A DNA stretch of 64,000 nt from the NCBI GenBank assembly GCA_019454225.1, contig CP075370.1, positions 1,416,001-1,480,000 of the forward strand. Reading direction: 5' to 3'. How positions within the stretch are numbered: position 1 is the stretch's first letter; each line of letters opens with the position of its first letter. The position numbers and the translations under genes are program-made. The stretch comes from Paracoccaceae bacterium (GTDB lineage: Bacteria; Pseudomonadota; Alphaproteobacteria; Rhodobacterales; Rhodobacteraceae). Of this stretch, positions 52,399 to 60,184 are shown one piece after another. The notes beneath the pieces were generated by a model. The model did not search any database and was not told the origin of the DNA. It saw nothing but the letters and a program-made list of their open reading frames with translations.

Positions 52399-53099
52399 GA
52401 CCCGTCCACCTTGTCGGCCCAGGTGCGCCCGGACCATACGACCCGACCGAGGATGCGCAAAGCTTCCAGCGCGCGGCCGGTGCGGAGGTCTGGCGGCCAA
52501 TCAGGATTGTCGGACAGCAGCATGACCGAACCATGATCAGGACGGATCAGGCGTTTCACAAGCGCCTCTGACCCATCGGCAAGCGCATAGATCGGCGGCC
52601 GGGACTTGCCTGGCCTCGGGCGGCGCACGGGCACCTGGCGGGCGGCGTCGGAGGTGTCGATCAGAAGGACATCGCCGGGAACAAGGGTGGGGCGCATGCT
52701 GTCGCCAGACACCCTGGCGAGCGCCGCAGTGCCCGGCTCGATACCTTGGCGGCGCAGCCAGTCGGACTGGAAGGCAAGCGCGCCGACCACTGTCGAGTCG
52801 CCGTTCAACGCGCCAGGCCCGGCGGACAGGGCGGCATCGTGCAGGGGTACTACCGCATAGTCGGAGCTGTCGATGACGACTGTCCGAGGCGGATCAGTTG
52901 ATCGCCGGGGCCCAATGTAGAAGTCCAAGCCCAGCGCATCACAGATGGCGCGGGCGTTCTTCAGGGTTGTTCCGGACTTCTTATTGCCGCGAAGGACGCT
53001 TCGGATCGCGTCAGCTGGCAATCCGTGCTGCCGTTCAACCGCAAACGCATTTGAATTCAGCGCCTTGAGACGCTCTTCAACCTGCTTAGCAAAGGACAT
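52395..53099 (-). CDS. Phage repressor, HTH plus S24/LexA-type peptidase domain
   Basis: 234 aa. N-terminal HTH-like region (VERQHGLPADAIRSVLRG), possible self-cleavage site at Ala93-Gly94 in LSAGPG, then the S24 catalytic Ser134 in RVSGDSMRPTLVPGDVLLID and Lys182 in EALVKRL. Intact serine/lysine dyad predicts RecA-stimulated autocleavage and SOS induction, unlike the ClpX-controlled repressor of Mu itself. ATG at 53099 chosen; a GTG five codons upstream is possible. Three operator-like repeats lie between it and the divergent Cro/Ner-like gene. Confidence 0.92.
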   Translation of the reverse strand: MSFAKQVEERLKALNSNAFAVERQHGLPADAIRSVLRGNKKSGTTLKNARAICDALGLDFYIGPRRSTDPPRTVVIDSSDYAVVPLHDAALSAGPGALNGDSTVVGALAFQSDWLRRQGIEPGTAALARVSGDSMRPTLVPGDVLLIDTSDAARQVPVRRPRPGKSRPPIYALADGSEALVKRLIRPDHGSVMLLSDNPDWPPDLRTGRALEALRILGRVVWSGRTWADKVDGS

Positions 53100-53117
53100 T
53101 TCTGCTGTATCCACGAA

Positions 53118-53192
53118 TCGGAGAAAATACCGACTTGTAGCACGCTTGACTATCGGTGAAAACTCCGGTTACGTGATCGGAGAGAACACCGA
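53118..53192. promoter_or_regulatory. Three phage operators (O1-O3)
   Basis: TCGGAGAAAATACCGA (53118-53133), TCGGTGAAAACTCCGG (53153-53168) and TCGGAGAGAACACCGA (53177-53192) are 16-bp imperfect palindromes with TCGG/CCGA ends, spaced 35 and 24 bp apart between the divergent repressor and Cro/Ner-like genes. TTGACT at 53146 may be a -35 element overlapping O2, so binding would block rightward early transcription. Confidence 0.85.
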
Positions 53193-53201
53193 GGCAGGCT
53201 T

Positions 53202-53444
53202 ATGACCAAGGAAATGCTGATCCGTCTTGCCGAGCTCTATGGAGGGCATCGTGGACTCACATTGGCGACGGTCTCGACATACGCTGCAGCCGACGGGAAG
53301 TACTTTAGGAACCTCAAGGGCAACTCGGGCCTCACGCTTCAGAAGGCCAACAGGCTTCTCGCCTGGTTCTCGGTGCACTGGCCTGCCGATCTCGAGTGGC
53401 CTGCGGACATCCCGCGTCCGGCGCGTCGTGAGGAGGCTGCGTGA
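53202..53444 (+). CDS. Cro/Ner-like DNA-binding protein
   Basis: 80 aa, first rightward early gene. A small basic helical protein with a plausible HTH (LTLATVSTYAAADGKYFRNL) and ending in a Trp-rich segment (RLLAWFSVHWPADLEW). Position opposite the repressor across shared operators is that of Mu ner or lambda cro; direct sequence recognition is weak, so the name rests on context. Confidence 0.7.
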   Translation: MTKEMLIRLAELYGGHRGLTLATVSTYAAADGKYFRNLKGNSGLTLQKANRLLAWFSVHWPADLEWPADIPRPARREEAA

Positions 53445-53479
53445 TGGCGGCCGCTGTGGCATGCCGCGAACAGCGGCGA

Positions 53480-53734
53480 TCAGTTGGCTCCGGACTTTCC
53501 GCGTCCGGCCAATTCGAGGCGGTGTATCCAGCTGTAGAGCACGTTGGCCAGGTACTCACCGCCGCTGGCGCGCAGTGCGTCTGCCATGTCGCGCAGCGTG
53601 TCGTTGATCAGATCGGCCCGCAGGGAGCCTGCCGGGTGGGCGATTGCGGTCGTCGCAATCCAGACCTCGACGAGCAACTGCAGCTGCGCATCGATCTGTT
53701 CGACGTTGCCCTTCGGGCTGGGACGTTCGGCCAT
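53480..53734 (-). CDS. Small phage protein on the opposite strand
   Basis: 84 aa, no recognised family. A helical, amphipathic composition (VEQIDAQLQLLVEVWIATTA, LRDMADALRASGGEYLANVL) looks like a real protein, and GGAG lies about 9 bp before its ATG. It is the only leftward gene inside the rightward early region, between ner-like and HU. A rightward frame over the same span reads poorly. It would be made from a transcript antisense to the early messenger. Confidence 0.55.
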   Translation of the reverse strand: MAERPSPKGNVEQIDAQLQLLVEVWIATTAIAHPAGSLRADLINDTLRDMADALRASGGEYLANVLYSWIHRLELAGRGKSGAN

Positions 53735-53805
53735 GGCGCTGCTCCGATCGTTCACACCGCGAAGGGTAAATCGGTTGCCGCCTTTCGCGAAGGGAAATCG
53801 GGCCA

Positions 53806-54207
53806 ATGACCGACGTCCCTGACATCCCCGACCTTTCCGCGATGACGCTGCCCGATCTGCGGGCACTGGACGGCGCGCTGCGCCGGGCCATCGCGGCCGC
53901 ACGTTCCGCCACCACAGAGAGGAGTGAAGCCATGGGGACCAAGAGAACTCGGTCCGACCTGATTGCGCATCTGGCAGACTGTCATGCGCTGAGCCGGGCA
54001 GATGCCGGGCGCGCGGTGACCGCCGCGCTCGATTTCATTGCCGATGAAGTCGTGGGCGGTCACGCGGTGACGCTGCAGGGCTTCGGGACCTTCGAGCCCC
54101 GCCATCGCGCCGCCCGCATGGGGCGCAATCCGCAGACCGGCGAGACGATCGAGATCGCGGCCAGCACCACGGTGGGGTTCCGCCCGGCGAAGCGGTGGCG
54201 CGGCTGA
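53806..54207 (+). CDS. HU-family DNA-bending protein with N-terminal extension
   Basis: Residues 43-133 are a complete HU/IHF-type protein (TRSDLIAHLADCHALSRADA, then VTLQGFGTFEPRHRAARMGR and NPQTGETIEI). Residues 1-42 form an in-frame extension (DLSAMTLPDLRALDGALRRA) resembling the N-terminal oligomerisation helix of H-NS-like proteins such as HvrA/Spb. An internal ATG at 53932 with GAGAGGAG upstream could yield HU alone, so two products are possible. HU-like proteins assist Mu transpososome assembly. Confidence 0.82.
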   Translation: MTDVPDIPDLSAMTLPDLRALDGALRRAIAAARSATTERSEAMGTKRTRSDLIAHLADCHALSRADAGRAVTAALDFIADEVVGGHAVTLQGFGTFEPRHRAARMGRNPQTGETIEIAASTTVGFRPAKRWRG

Positions 54208-54338
54208 TGCGCCGGGTCGTGCGCGCCCTTCGGGGGCTGGAGGATCACTGGGCGGGCGACCTGATCGGGGTCGTCAGCCTGTTCGTCGGCGGCTGGCTGG
54301 CGCTGGTCGCGGCGCATGTGCTGGGGGGCGGGTGGTGA
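54207..54338 (+). CDS. Small single-pass membrane protein, 43 aa
   Basis: Starts on the HU stop (TGATG overlap) and ends overlapping the next ATG. Basic N-terminus (MRRVVRALRG), then one hydrophobic helix (LIGVVSLFVGGWLALVAAHV). Function unknown. Tight coupling on both sides supports its reality. Confidence 0.6.
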   Translation: MRRVVRALRGLEDHWAGDLIGVVSLFVGGWLALVAAHVLGGGW

Positions 54339-54565
54339 TGGGCGGCCTGCTGGATCTGGTGCGGCGACTGCGGGCGGCTGCGGCAGAGGCGGTGGATGCC
54401 GAATGCGACGCGACCTCGGCCGAGACGGACGATTTCCGGGAGGCGGCGTGGCTGGAGTACGACGCACGCTGCGCCACGCTTGTGGGATTGCTGACGGCCG
54501 ACACGCATGTGGCGGAGTGGGACCGGATCGAGGCGCTGCTGACGGCGCCGGGCGGGACGGCATGA
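54338..54565 (+). CDS. Hypothetical early phage protein, 75 aa
   Basis: Acidic, helical (LLDLVRRLRAAAAEAVDAEC, YDARCATLVGLLTADTHVAE). No family recognised. ATG overlaps the previous stop and its stop overlaps the next ATG (ATGA). Confidence 0.6.
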   Translation: MGGLLDLVRRLRAAAAEAVDAECDATSAETDDFREAAWLEYDARCATLVGLLTADTHVAEWDRIEALLTAPGGTA

Positions 54566-54891
54566 CCGCCCCCCGTGCCGAGCCGGTGCGGCAGCGCGAG
54601 AGCGGACCTGCAGTGCGCAGCTGCAAGGAAGGATGGGAAGTCGTCGGCTTTGCCGAACGTATCGCGCCCTTCCGGAGCCGGAAGGCGGCCGAGGCGGAAC
54701 TGGCGCGGCGTGTCAAGGCGATGCCATCGGGATCGCAGCCGCGCGAGCGCGCCTGCATGTGCTGCGGCTCTGCCTTCAAGTCGACCGGGCCTGGCCACCG
54801 GCTGTGCGGCACCTGCCGCCACAAGGATCCCGGACCCGTTGCCATGCGCTGGGCCCGGGCGCGGCGCCCCGGCGAGGCGGCGCGGGCATGA
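54562..54891 (+). CDS. Phage protein with C-terminal zinc-ribbon-like cysteines, 109 aa
   Basis: Residues 66-84 contain CMCCGSAF and LCGTCRHK, a CxxC-CxxC pair spaced like a small zinc ribbon. The N-terminal half (WEVVGFAERIAPFRSRKAAE) is basic. Probably nucleic-acid binding; no closer assignment. Couples to the next gene by ATGA. Confidence 0.65.
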   Translation: MTAPRAEPVRQRESGPAVRSCKEGWEVVGFAERIAPFRSRKAAEAELARRVKAMPSGSQPRERACMCCGSAFKSTGPGHRLCGTCRHKDPGPVAMRWARARRPGEAARA

Positions 54892-55142
54892 GCGGGCCTT
54901 GCGGACATATCCATGCGGGGCCGCTGTCGAGCCCCCGTCTGCAGCGGGTGTTGCGCCTGCTGTCGGACGGGCGGCCGCACACGACCCGCGGGATCATCCG
55001 CAAGGCCCATGTGGCGGCGGTCAACGCCATCGTCGCCGAGCTGCGTCACCACGGCGCCGAGATCACCTGCGTCCGGTCCCGCGCCCCCGGGGGTGTCGGC
55101 TGGCGATTCACCTACACAATGACGAAGGCGCCCCCCGCATGA
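54888..55142 (+). CDS. Winged-helix-like phage protein, 84 aa
   Basis: A predicted helix-turn-helix and wing (LQRVLRLLSDGRPHTTRGII, AVNAIVAELRHHGAEITC, GWRFTYTM) resembles small DNA-binding winged-helix proteins. Overlaps neighbours at both ends by 4 bp. Confidence 0.6.
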   Translation: MSGPCGHIHAGPLSSPRLQRVLRLLSDGRPHTTRGIIRKAHVAAVNAIVAELRHHGAEITCVRSRAPGGVGWRFTYTMTKAPPA

Positions 55143-55405
55143 CCCGCCCCGATCTGCCGAGCTTCGACACGCCCGCTGCCATGAGGCCCGACCAGGTGCT
55201 GGCCATGCTGGCCGCACTGGCGCGGGCGCACCAGTTGCAGATCGGCCGGATGGCCGAGGCGACCGAGGACATGCGGACGGCAGGGCTGGCCAACCTGGAC
55301 CTGACCTTTCTGGCCAGCGAGATGCGCGGGCTCGCGGACGAGGCCGCCGTGATCGAGGCGGCCGTGCGCAGCGTCGCGCACGCCATGGCCGGAGGTGCGC
55401 GATGA
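55139..55405 (+). CDS. Hypothetical early phage protein, 88 aa
   Basis: Helical, acidic (PDQVLAMLAALARAHQLQIG, LTFLASEMRGLADEAAVIEA). No family recognised. ATGA overlaps at both ends place it in the early operon. Confidence 0.6.
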   Translation: MTRPDLPSFDTPAAMRPDQVLAMLAALARAHQLQIGRMAEATEDMRTAGLANLDLTFLASEMRGLADEAAVIEAAVRSVAHAMAGGAR

Positions 55406-56265
55406 AGGCCCCGACGCTGACCACGATCACCCGCGTCAGCCTTGACGAGATCGACTGCGCGCAGCGGTTGCGTCCGGCCAGCGAGGCGGGCATCGCCGCG
55501 ATCATGGCGTCGATTGCCGAGGTCGGCGTGATGAAGGACGCGATCCATGTGCGCCGCCGCAAGAATGGCCGCCTGGTGCTGATCGCGGGGCTGCATCGGC
55601 TGGAGGCCGCGCGGCGGCTGGGCTGGCCCGATATTGAGGCCAAGGTCTGGGCCGATGTGACCGATGACTGGTCGCGCCTGATGGAGATCGACGACAACCT
55701 GGCCGGGGCCGAGCTGTCGCCGCTGGACACGGCGGTGTTTCTCGCCGCGCGCAAGGCGGTCTATGAACGGCTGCACCCCGAGACGAAGCGGGGCGTGGCC
55801 GGGGCGCTGGCGCGTTGGGATGCAACTGAACCGAGTTCAGTTGCATTTGTCCCCGCCACGGCGGCGAAGTTCGGGATGACAGAGCGGCAGGTCTACAAGA
55901 TCGCCGCCGCCGGTGCCCGCATCGCGCCAGACCAGGCGGCGCGCCTGCGCGCCGCGCCGCGCCCCGTCACCCTCAAGGACCTGGTGGAACTGTCGCGGGT
56001 CGGCGAGACGACCGAGCGCTATGCGGTGATCGACGCGCTTGCCGAGGGCAGGGCCAAGTCTGCCGCCGAGGCCCGCCGGGCGCTGCGGTCACCTGTGGCG
56101 GTGCCCAAGGACCCCGTTGAAGAGGCGTTCAAGGTCCTTTCAAAGGCGTGGTCGCGGGCGCCGATGGCTGCCAGGAAGCGGTTCCTGCTGGAGCATTCCC
56201 GCGAGGTCTGGCACGCGCAGAACGCGGGCCCGGCACTGGTCAACTGGCGGGAGGCGGCGGAATGA
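55402..56265 (+). CDS. ParB/Srx-domain protein
   Basis: 287 aa. The N-terminal ParB-like nuclease fold (SLDEIDCAQRLRP, IAEVGVMKDAIHVRRRKN, IAGLHRLEAARRLGW) is followed by a KorB-type HTH (TAAKFGMTERQVYKIA). ParB-like proteins precede MuA in RcapMu-type phages; there is no ParA here, so a partition role is not implied. The HTH-coding region is preceded by a perfect 25-bp inverted repeat at 55821-55845. Confidence 0.88.
   Translation: MKAPTLTTITRVSLDEIDCAQRLRPASEAGIAAIMASIAEVGVMKDAIHVRRRKNGRLVLIAGLHRLEAARRLGWPDIEAKVWADVTDDWSRLMEIDDNLAGAELSPLDTAVFLAARKAVYERLHPETKRGVAGALARWDATEPSSVAFVPATAAKFGMTERQVYKIAAAGARIAPDQAARLRAAPRPVTLKDLVELSRVGETTERYAVIDALAEGRAKSAAEARRALRSPVAVPKDPVEEAFKVLSKAWSRAPMAARKRFLLEHSREVWHAQNAGPALVNWREAAE
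55821..55845. promoter_or_regulatory. Perfect 25-bp inverted repeat inside the parB-like gene
   Basis: Arms TGCAACTGAAC (55821-55831) and GTTCAGTTGCA (55835-55845) around CGA. The codons used here (AGT, TCA, GTT, TTT) are unusual for this GC-rich region, suggesting selection on the DNA and not the peptide. Candidate binding site for the ParB-like protein or another phage regulator. Confidence 0.75.
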
Positions 56266-58400
56266 GCCTGACCCCGTCGCAGGAATGGTGGACCACCGAC
56301 GAGATCGCGACGAGCGGCCTGCCCGACCTTCCCGCAACGCGGCAGGGTGTCGATGCGCTGGCAGCGCGGATGTCCTGGCGCGGCTTTCCGACCATGGCAC
56401 GGCGGCGGTCGGGCCGGGGCGGGGGCTGGGAGTATTCCTGGCGTCTCTTCCCGGCGCGGGCGCAGCGGCGCCTGCTGCAGGCCGCCGCCCCGGTAGCGTC
56501 CGACCGCCCCGCCCGGGACGAGGCCTGGACCTGGTACGAGAGCCTGCCACAGGGCGTGAAGGACCGCGCTTCCGCCCGTCTGCAGATCCTGCAGACGGTC
56601 GAGGCGCTGGAGCCTGCCGTCGGCCGACACATGGCGGTGCTGTCGGTGGCGCGTGAATCGGGGCAGGGCGCCCGCACCATCTGGAGCTGGTTCGGCCTGG
56701 TCGAGGGCGTCCGCCCCGACGACCGTCTGCCCTACCTGGCACCGCGCAATCGCGCGCGCGCCGACCGGCCGCGCCTGCGCGACTGCGACCCGGCGTTCTT
56801 CGACGCCCTCAAGGCGGCCTATCTGCGGATGGGCGAGCCTGCCTTTACCGATGCCTACCGCGACGCGCTGCGCGCCGCGAAGGCGGCAGGGTGGGATGTC
56901 CTGCCCGAACGGACGATGCGGCGGCGCCTGGACGCGGCGGTAAGCCAGCCGGTGCAGGTGCTGATGCGGCAGGGGCCGGAGGCGCTGAAGCGTCTCTATC
57001 CGCCGCAGGTGCGCGACAAGACCAGCCTCGTGGCGATGGAGGGGGTCAACGCCGACTTCCACAAGATCGACGTCTTCGTGCGCTGGCCCGGGCGCAACGG
57101 GGAACCTGACACCATCCTGCGGCCCCAGATCGTGGCGTTCCAGGACCTCTATTCGGGCCGCATCCTGAGCTGGCGCGTGGATGTCAGCGCCAACAGTACC
57201 GCCGTCCTGCTGGCGGCAGGCGACATGATCGAACGCTGGGGTATCCCCGGCCATGTTGTCCTCGACAACGGGCGCGAGTTCGCGGCCAAGGCGATCACCG
57301 GCGGCACCTCGACACGGTTCCGGTTCAAGGTCAAGGAGGACGACATCCCGGGCCTGTTCACGGCGCTCGGCTGTCAGGTCCATTGGGCGACCCCCTATTC
57401 GGGCCAGTCGAAGCCGATCGAGCGGGCCTTCCGCGACTGGGCGCAGTCTGTCGCAAAGGATGTGCGGTTCGAAGGGGCCTATACCGGCAACAGCCCGGAT
57501 GCGAAGCCCGAGAACTACGGCAGCCGCGCGGTGCCGCTGGCCGACTTCCTGTCGGTCCTGGCCGAGCGGATCGAGGAGCATAATTCCCGCCAGGGGCGGC
57601 GGTCGGAGGTCGCCTGGCGGCGGTCCTTTGCCGAGGTCTTCGACGAGAGCTATGCCACCGCGCCGATCCGCAAGGCCACCGAGGCGCAGCGTCGTCTCTG
57701 GCTGCTGGGGGCAGAGGGTCTGCGTGCCCACGCGACCACCGGACAGATCGCGTTCATGGGCAACGGGTTCTGGGAGCCCTGGTGCCACGAGATCGCGGGC
57801 AAGCGGGTGGTGATCCGCTTCGACCCGGCCGACCTGCACGCGGGCGTCCACATCTACGGGGCCGACGGGGCCTATCTGGGACATGCCGCGTGCCGCGAGA
57901 AGGCAGGGTTCTTCGACATGGACGAGGCGCGGGCCCATGCGAAGGCGCGCCGTGACTGGGTCAACGCCGAGAAGCGCGCGGCCGAGGCGCACCGCCGCAT
58001 GACCGCGTCCGATCTGGGGGCAATTCTGGATGCGACCGCGCCCGCCCCTGCGTCCCCGCCCGATGCCAAGGTCGTGCGGCCCGTGTTCGGGCAGCCCGCA
58101 GCCGTGCCGGAGCGGCCCGCCGCGCCGCCCGCCGGCGCCCCGGTCAGCGCCGATGTCGCGCGGCACCAGGCGGCAATCATCGCCGACCTGTCCGCGCGCC
58201 GCGCGCCCGTCGCCACTGCACCGGCCGAGGAGACGGACCGCGAGAGGTTCCGCCGCGCGCTGGACCTGGAGCGTCGCGAGGCGACGGGCGAGGTGCTGAC
58301 GATCGAACAGGCGCGCTGGCTGGCCGCCTTCCAGGCGTCATCGGCCTACCAGGCCGAGCGCCTGCTCTGGCGGGACTATGGGGACGAGATCTTCGGGTGA
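56262..58400 (+). CDS. Mu-type transposase A (DDE)
   Basis: 712 aa. N-terminal DNA-binding region (EWWTTDEIATSGLPDLPATR), then an rve integrase-like catalytic domain with Asp265 (VNADFHKIDVFVRW), Asp335 (VVLDNGREF) and Glu387 (SGQSKPIERAF), aligning with MuA D269/D336/E392, then the mu beta-barrel and a C-terminal helical tail (residues 640-712) expected to contact MuB. Length slightly above MuA (663). It catalyses strand transfer of the phage ends. Intact, so transposition is plausible. Confidence 0.95.
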   Translation: MSLTPSQEWWTTDEIATSGLPDLPATRQGVDALAARMSWRGFPTMARRRSGRGGGWEYSWRLFPARAQRRLLQAAAPVASDRPARDEAWTWYESLPQGVKDRASARLQILQTVEALEPAVGRHMAVLSVARESGQGARTIWSWFGLVEGVRPDDRLPYLAPRNRARADRPRLRDCDPAFFDALKAAYLRMGEPAFTDAYRDALRAAKAAGWDVLPERTMRRRLDAAVSQPVQVLMRQGPEALKRLYPPQVRDKTSLVAMEGVNADFHKIDVFVRWPGRNGEPDTILRPQIVAFQDLYSGRILSWRVDVSANSTAVLLAAGDMIERWGIPGHVVLDNGREFAAKAITGGTSTRFRFKVKEDDIPGLFTALGCQVHWATPYSGQSKPIERAFRDWAQSVAKDVRFEGAYTGNSPDAKPENYGSRAVPLADFLSVLAERIEEHNSRQGRRSEVAWRRSFAEVFDESYATAPIRKATEAQRRLWLLGAEGLRAHATTGQIAFMGNGFWEPWCHEIAGKRVVIRFDPADLHAGVHIYGADGAYLGHAACREKAGFFDMDEARAHAKARRDWVNAEKRAAEAHRRMTASDLGAILDATAPAPASPPDAKVVRPVFGQPAAVPERPAAPPAGAPVSADVARHQAAIIADLSARRAPVATAPAEETDRERFRRALDLERREATGEVLTIEQARWLAAFQASSAYQAERLLWRDYGDEIFG

Positions 58401-58404
58401 CGAT

Positions 58405-58422
58405 CCGGGGTGCGAGCCCCGG
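58405..58422 (+). other. Hairpin between MuA and MuB genes
   Basis: CCGGGG (58405-58410) pairs with CCCCGG (58417-58422) over a 6-nt loop, 4 bp after the muA stop and 21 bp before muB. No T-tract follows, so it may modulate messenger stability or muB translation and is unlikely to terminate. Confidence 0.5.
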
Positions 58423-58443
58423 CAACAAGGGCAGAGGATGACC

Positions 58444-59229
58444 ATGACTGGAAGTTTCAACTCGGTGGCGCCGCTGGCCAATGTGGCCAGGCTGCAGGCG
58501 CTGATCATGCGATGCCGGGACCGGGCGCACGGCCTGCCCGGCATGGGCTGTTTCCACGGCCGGGCGGGCTGGGGCAAGACCACCGCCGCAATCTACGCGC
58601 AGAACCGCCTCGACGCCGTGCATGTCGAGGCGATGAGCCTTGGCGGGATCCGCAAGCTCCTGGAGATGATCGTCCTGGAACTCGGCCTGCGACCGACGCC
58701 GACAGCCGCCCGGCTGTTCGACCAGGCGGCCGAGGAACTGGGGCGCACCGGTCGGCCACTGATCATCGACGAGGCAGACCTCTGCCTGAAGGACATGACG
58801 ATAGAGACGATCCGTCGGCTGTACGAGGCGACCCAGGTCCCGGTGATCCTGTGTGGAGAGGAAGCGCTGCCGCAGAAGCTGCAGCGCTGGGAGCGGGTGC
58901 ATGGCCGGATGCTGGCCTGGGTGGCGGCTGAGCCCGCGACGATCGAGGACGTCGGGCACCTGGTGCCGATCTACGCCCGGGGCGTCGAGGTGCATGCCGA
59001 CCTGCGGGCGGCGATCCTGGCCGCCAGCCGGGGATCGCTGCGCTACGTCTCGACGAACCTCGCGGCGGTGCGGGAGTTTGCCGCAGTGCGCGGTCTGGCG
59101 GCGGTCGACCGGGCCGCCTGGGGCGATCAGCCGATGCACACCGGCGAGCCCCCGGCAGTGCGGCGCGCGACGCCCGGCGTCGCGGTCCTGCCCGCAGAGC
59201 GTGCCGGACGGCGCCGGGGGGCAGCATGA
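58444..59229 (+). CDS. Mu-type transposition protein B (AAA+ ATPase)
   Basis: 261 aa. Walker A GRAGWGKTT (39-47), Walker B LIIDEAD (106-112), as in MuB/IstB-like target-selecting ATPases that bind target DNA and activate transposase. The ATG at 58444 was chosen over one 6 bp upstream because AGAGG spacing fits it. The C-terminus is basic (AERAGRRRG). Overlaps the next gene by 4 bp. Confidence 0.94.
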   Translation: MTGSFNSVAPLANVARLQALIMRCRDRAHGLPGMGCFHGRAGWGKTTAAIYAQNRLDAVHVEAMSLGGIRKLLEMIVLELGLRPTPTAARLFDQAAEELGRTGRPLIIDEADLCLKDMTIETIRRLYEATQVPVILCGEEALPQKLQRWERVHGRMLAWVAAEPATIEDVGHLVPIYARGVEVHADLRAAILAASRGSLRYVSTNLAAVREFAAVRGLAAVDRAAWGDQPMHTGEPPAVRRATPGVAVLPAERAGRRRGAA

Positions 59230-59813
59230 CGGGTCGGTCCGAGAAGCGGGCGGCGCGCGTGGCCGCCAACAGGCAAGCGATCGAAGATGCCGCGATGGCC
59301 GCCGCTCGGAAGCTTGGCGAGTGGGGCTATGCCCATATCGCCGCCGAGGTCCACATCCCCGTCGAGCGCGCCACCGACATCGTCCGCGGCTGGCTGGCAC
59401 AAGGACTCGCAGAGATCGTGCGGCAGGCGCGGGGCGCGCAGCCGAGGCTGTTCCGGCTTTGCGGCACCGCCGTCGAGGCGCTTCAGCGCCCGCGCGGGCG
59501 GACGCCGGAGGACAATCTCTGGACCGCGATGCGGGGCCTGGTCAGCTTCACGCCGACAGATATCGCGGCCCATGCCACGAACGACCTGATCGTCGTGCCC
59601 GTCGATCATGCCCGCGCCTATTGCCGCCTGCTGATGCAGGCAGGCTACCTGCGGGTCGAACGCAAGGCCGATCCGGCACGCGAGCGCGAGGCGCGCTACC
59701 GGCTGATCCAGAACACCGGACCGCTGCCGCCGCGAGAGCGGCGGGTGCGTGCCGTCGTCGACGCCAACACCCGAGCAGTCAAGGTGCTGTCAGTGACCGG
59801 GGCGTCGGCATGA
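59226..59813 (+). CDS. Phage protein with two winged-HTH-like segments, 195 aa
   Basis: Residues 20-75 (ARKLGEWGYAHIAAEVHIPV, ATDIVRGWLAQGLAE) and 90-160 (VSFTPTDIAAHATNDLIVVP, CRLLMQAGYLRVERKADPAR) each look like a winged helix. Similar unnamed proteins follow MuB in Rhodobacter Mu-like phages. Specific function unknown. Confidence 0.7.
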   Translation: MTGRSEKRAARVAANRQAIEDAAMAAARKLGEWGYAHIAAEVHIPVERATDIVRGWLAQGLAEIVRQARGAQPRLFRLCGTAVEALQRPRGRTPEDNLWTAMRGLVSFTPTDIAAHATNDLIVVPVDHARAYCRLLMQAGYLRVERKADPAREREARYRLIQNTGPLPPRERRVRAVVDANTRAVKVLSVTGASA

Positions 59814-60184
59814 GGGGGCCCGTCGAGATCGCCGAGGAGGCATGGGGCACGCCGCTGCCTGACTGGATCGCGGCGCTGGCGCAGGCCTGCGCGCTGTCGA
59901 GCCAGGCGAAGGTGGCCAAGGACATCGGGCGGTCCGGCGCAGTGGTCAGCCAGGTGCTGCGGCGCTGCTACGGGGCCGACATGGGCCGGATCGAGGAGCG
60001 GGTGCGCGGGATCTTCCTCGACGGACGCGTGATCTGTCCCGCGCTGGGCGATCTGCCCGCGAACGAATGCCAGGACTGGCGGGCGAAGGCGCGGGTCTTC
60101 GCGGTGGGCAACCCCCTGCGCACTCGGATGTTCCGCGCTTGCAAGGGCTGCCCGCGCAACCAGAAACCTGAGGAACACGCATGA
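59810..60184 (+). CDS. Phage HTH protein with C-terminal cysteines, 124 aa
   Basis: An HTH-like region (LSSQAKVAKDIGRSGAVVSQ) resembles phage Cro-like folds. The C-terminal part has CPALGDLPANECQDW and CKGCPRN; four Cys could bind a metal. Such proteins recur beside the DnaA-like gene in related prophages. Overlaps both neighbours. Confidence 0.7.
   Translation: MRGPVEIAEEAWGTPLPDWIAALAQACALSSQAKVAKDIGRSGAVVSQVLRRCYGADMGRIEERVRGIFLDGRVICPALGDLPANECQDWRAKARVFAVGNPLRTRMFRACKGCPRNQKPEEHA

Noticed and set aside
53441-53809. Rightward 122-codon frame overlapping the 84-aa leftward gene
   Set aside because: Starts on the Ner-like stop and is contiguous with the early operon, but the leftward frame has better helix-forming composition and a ribosome-binding site. 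I could not exclude it fully.
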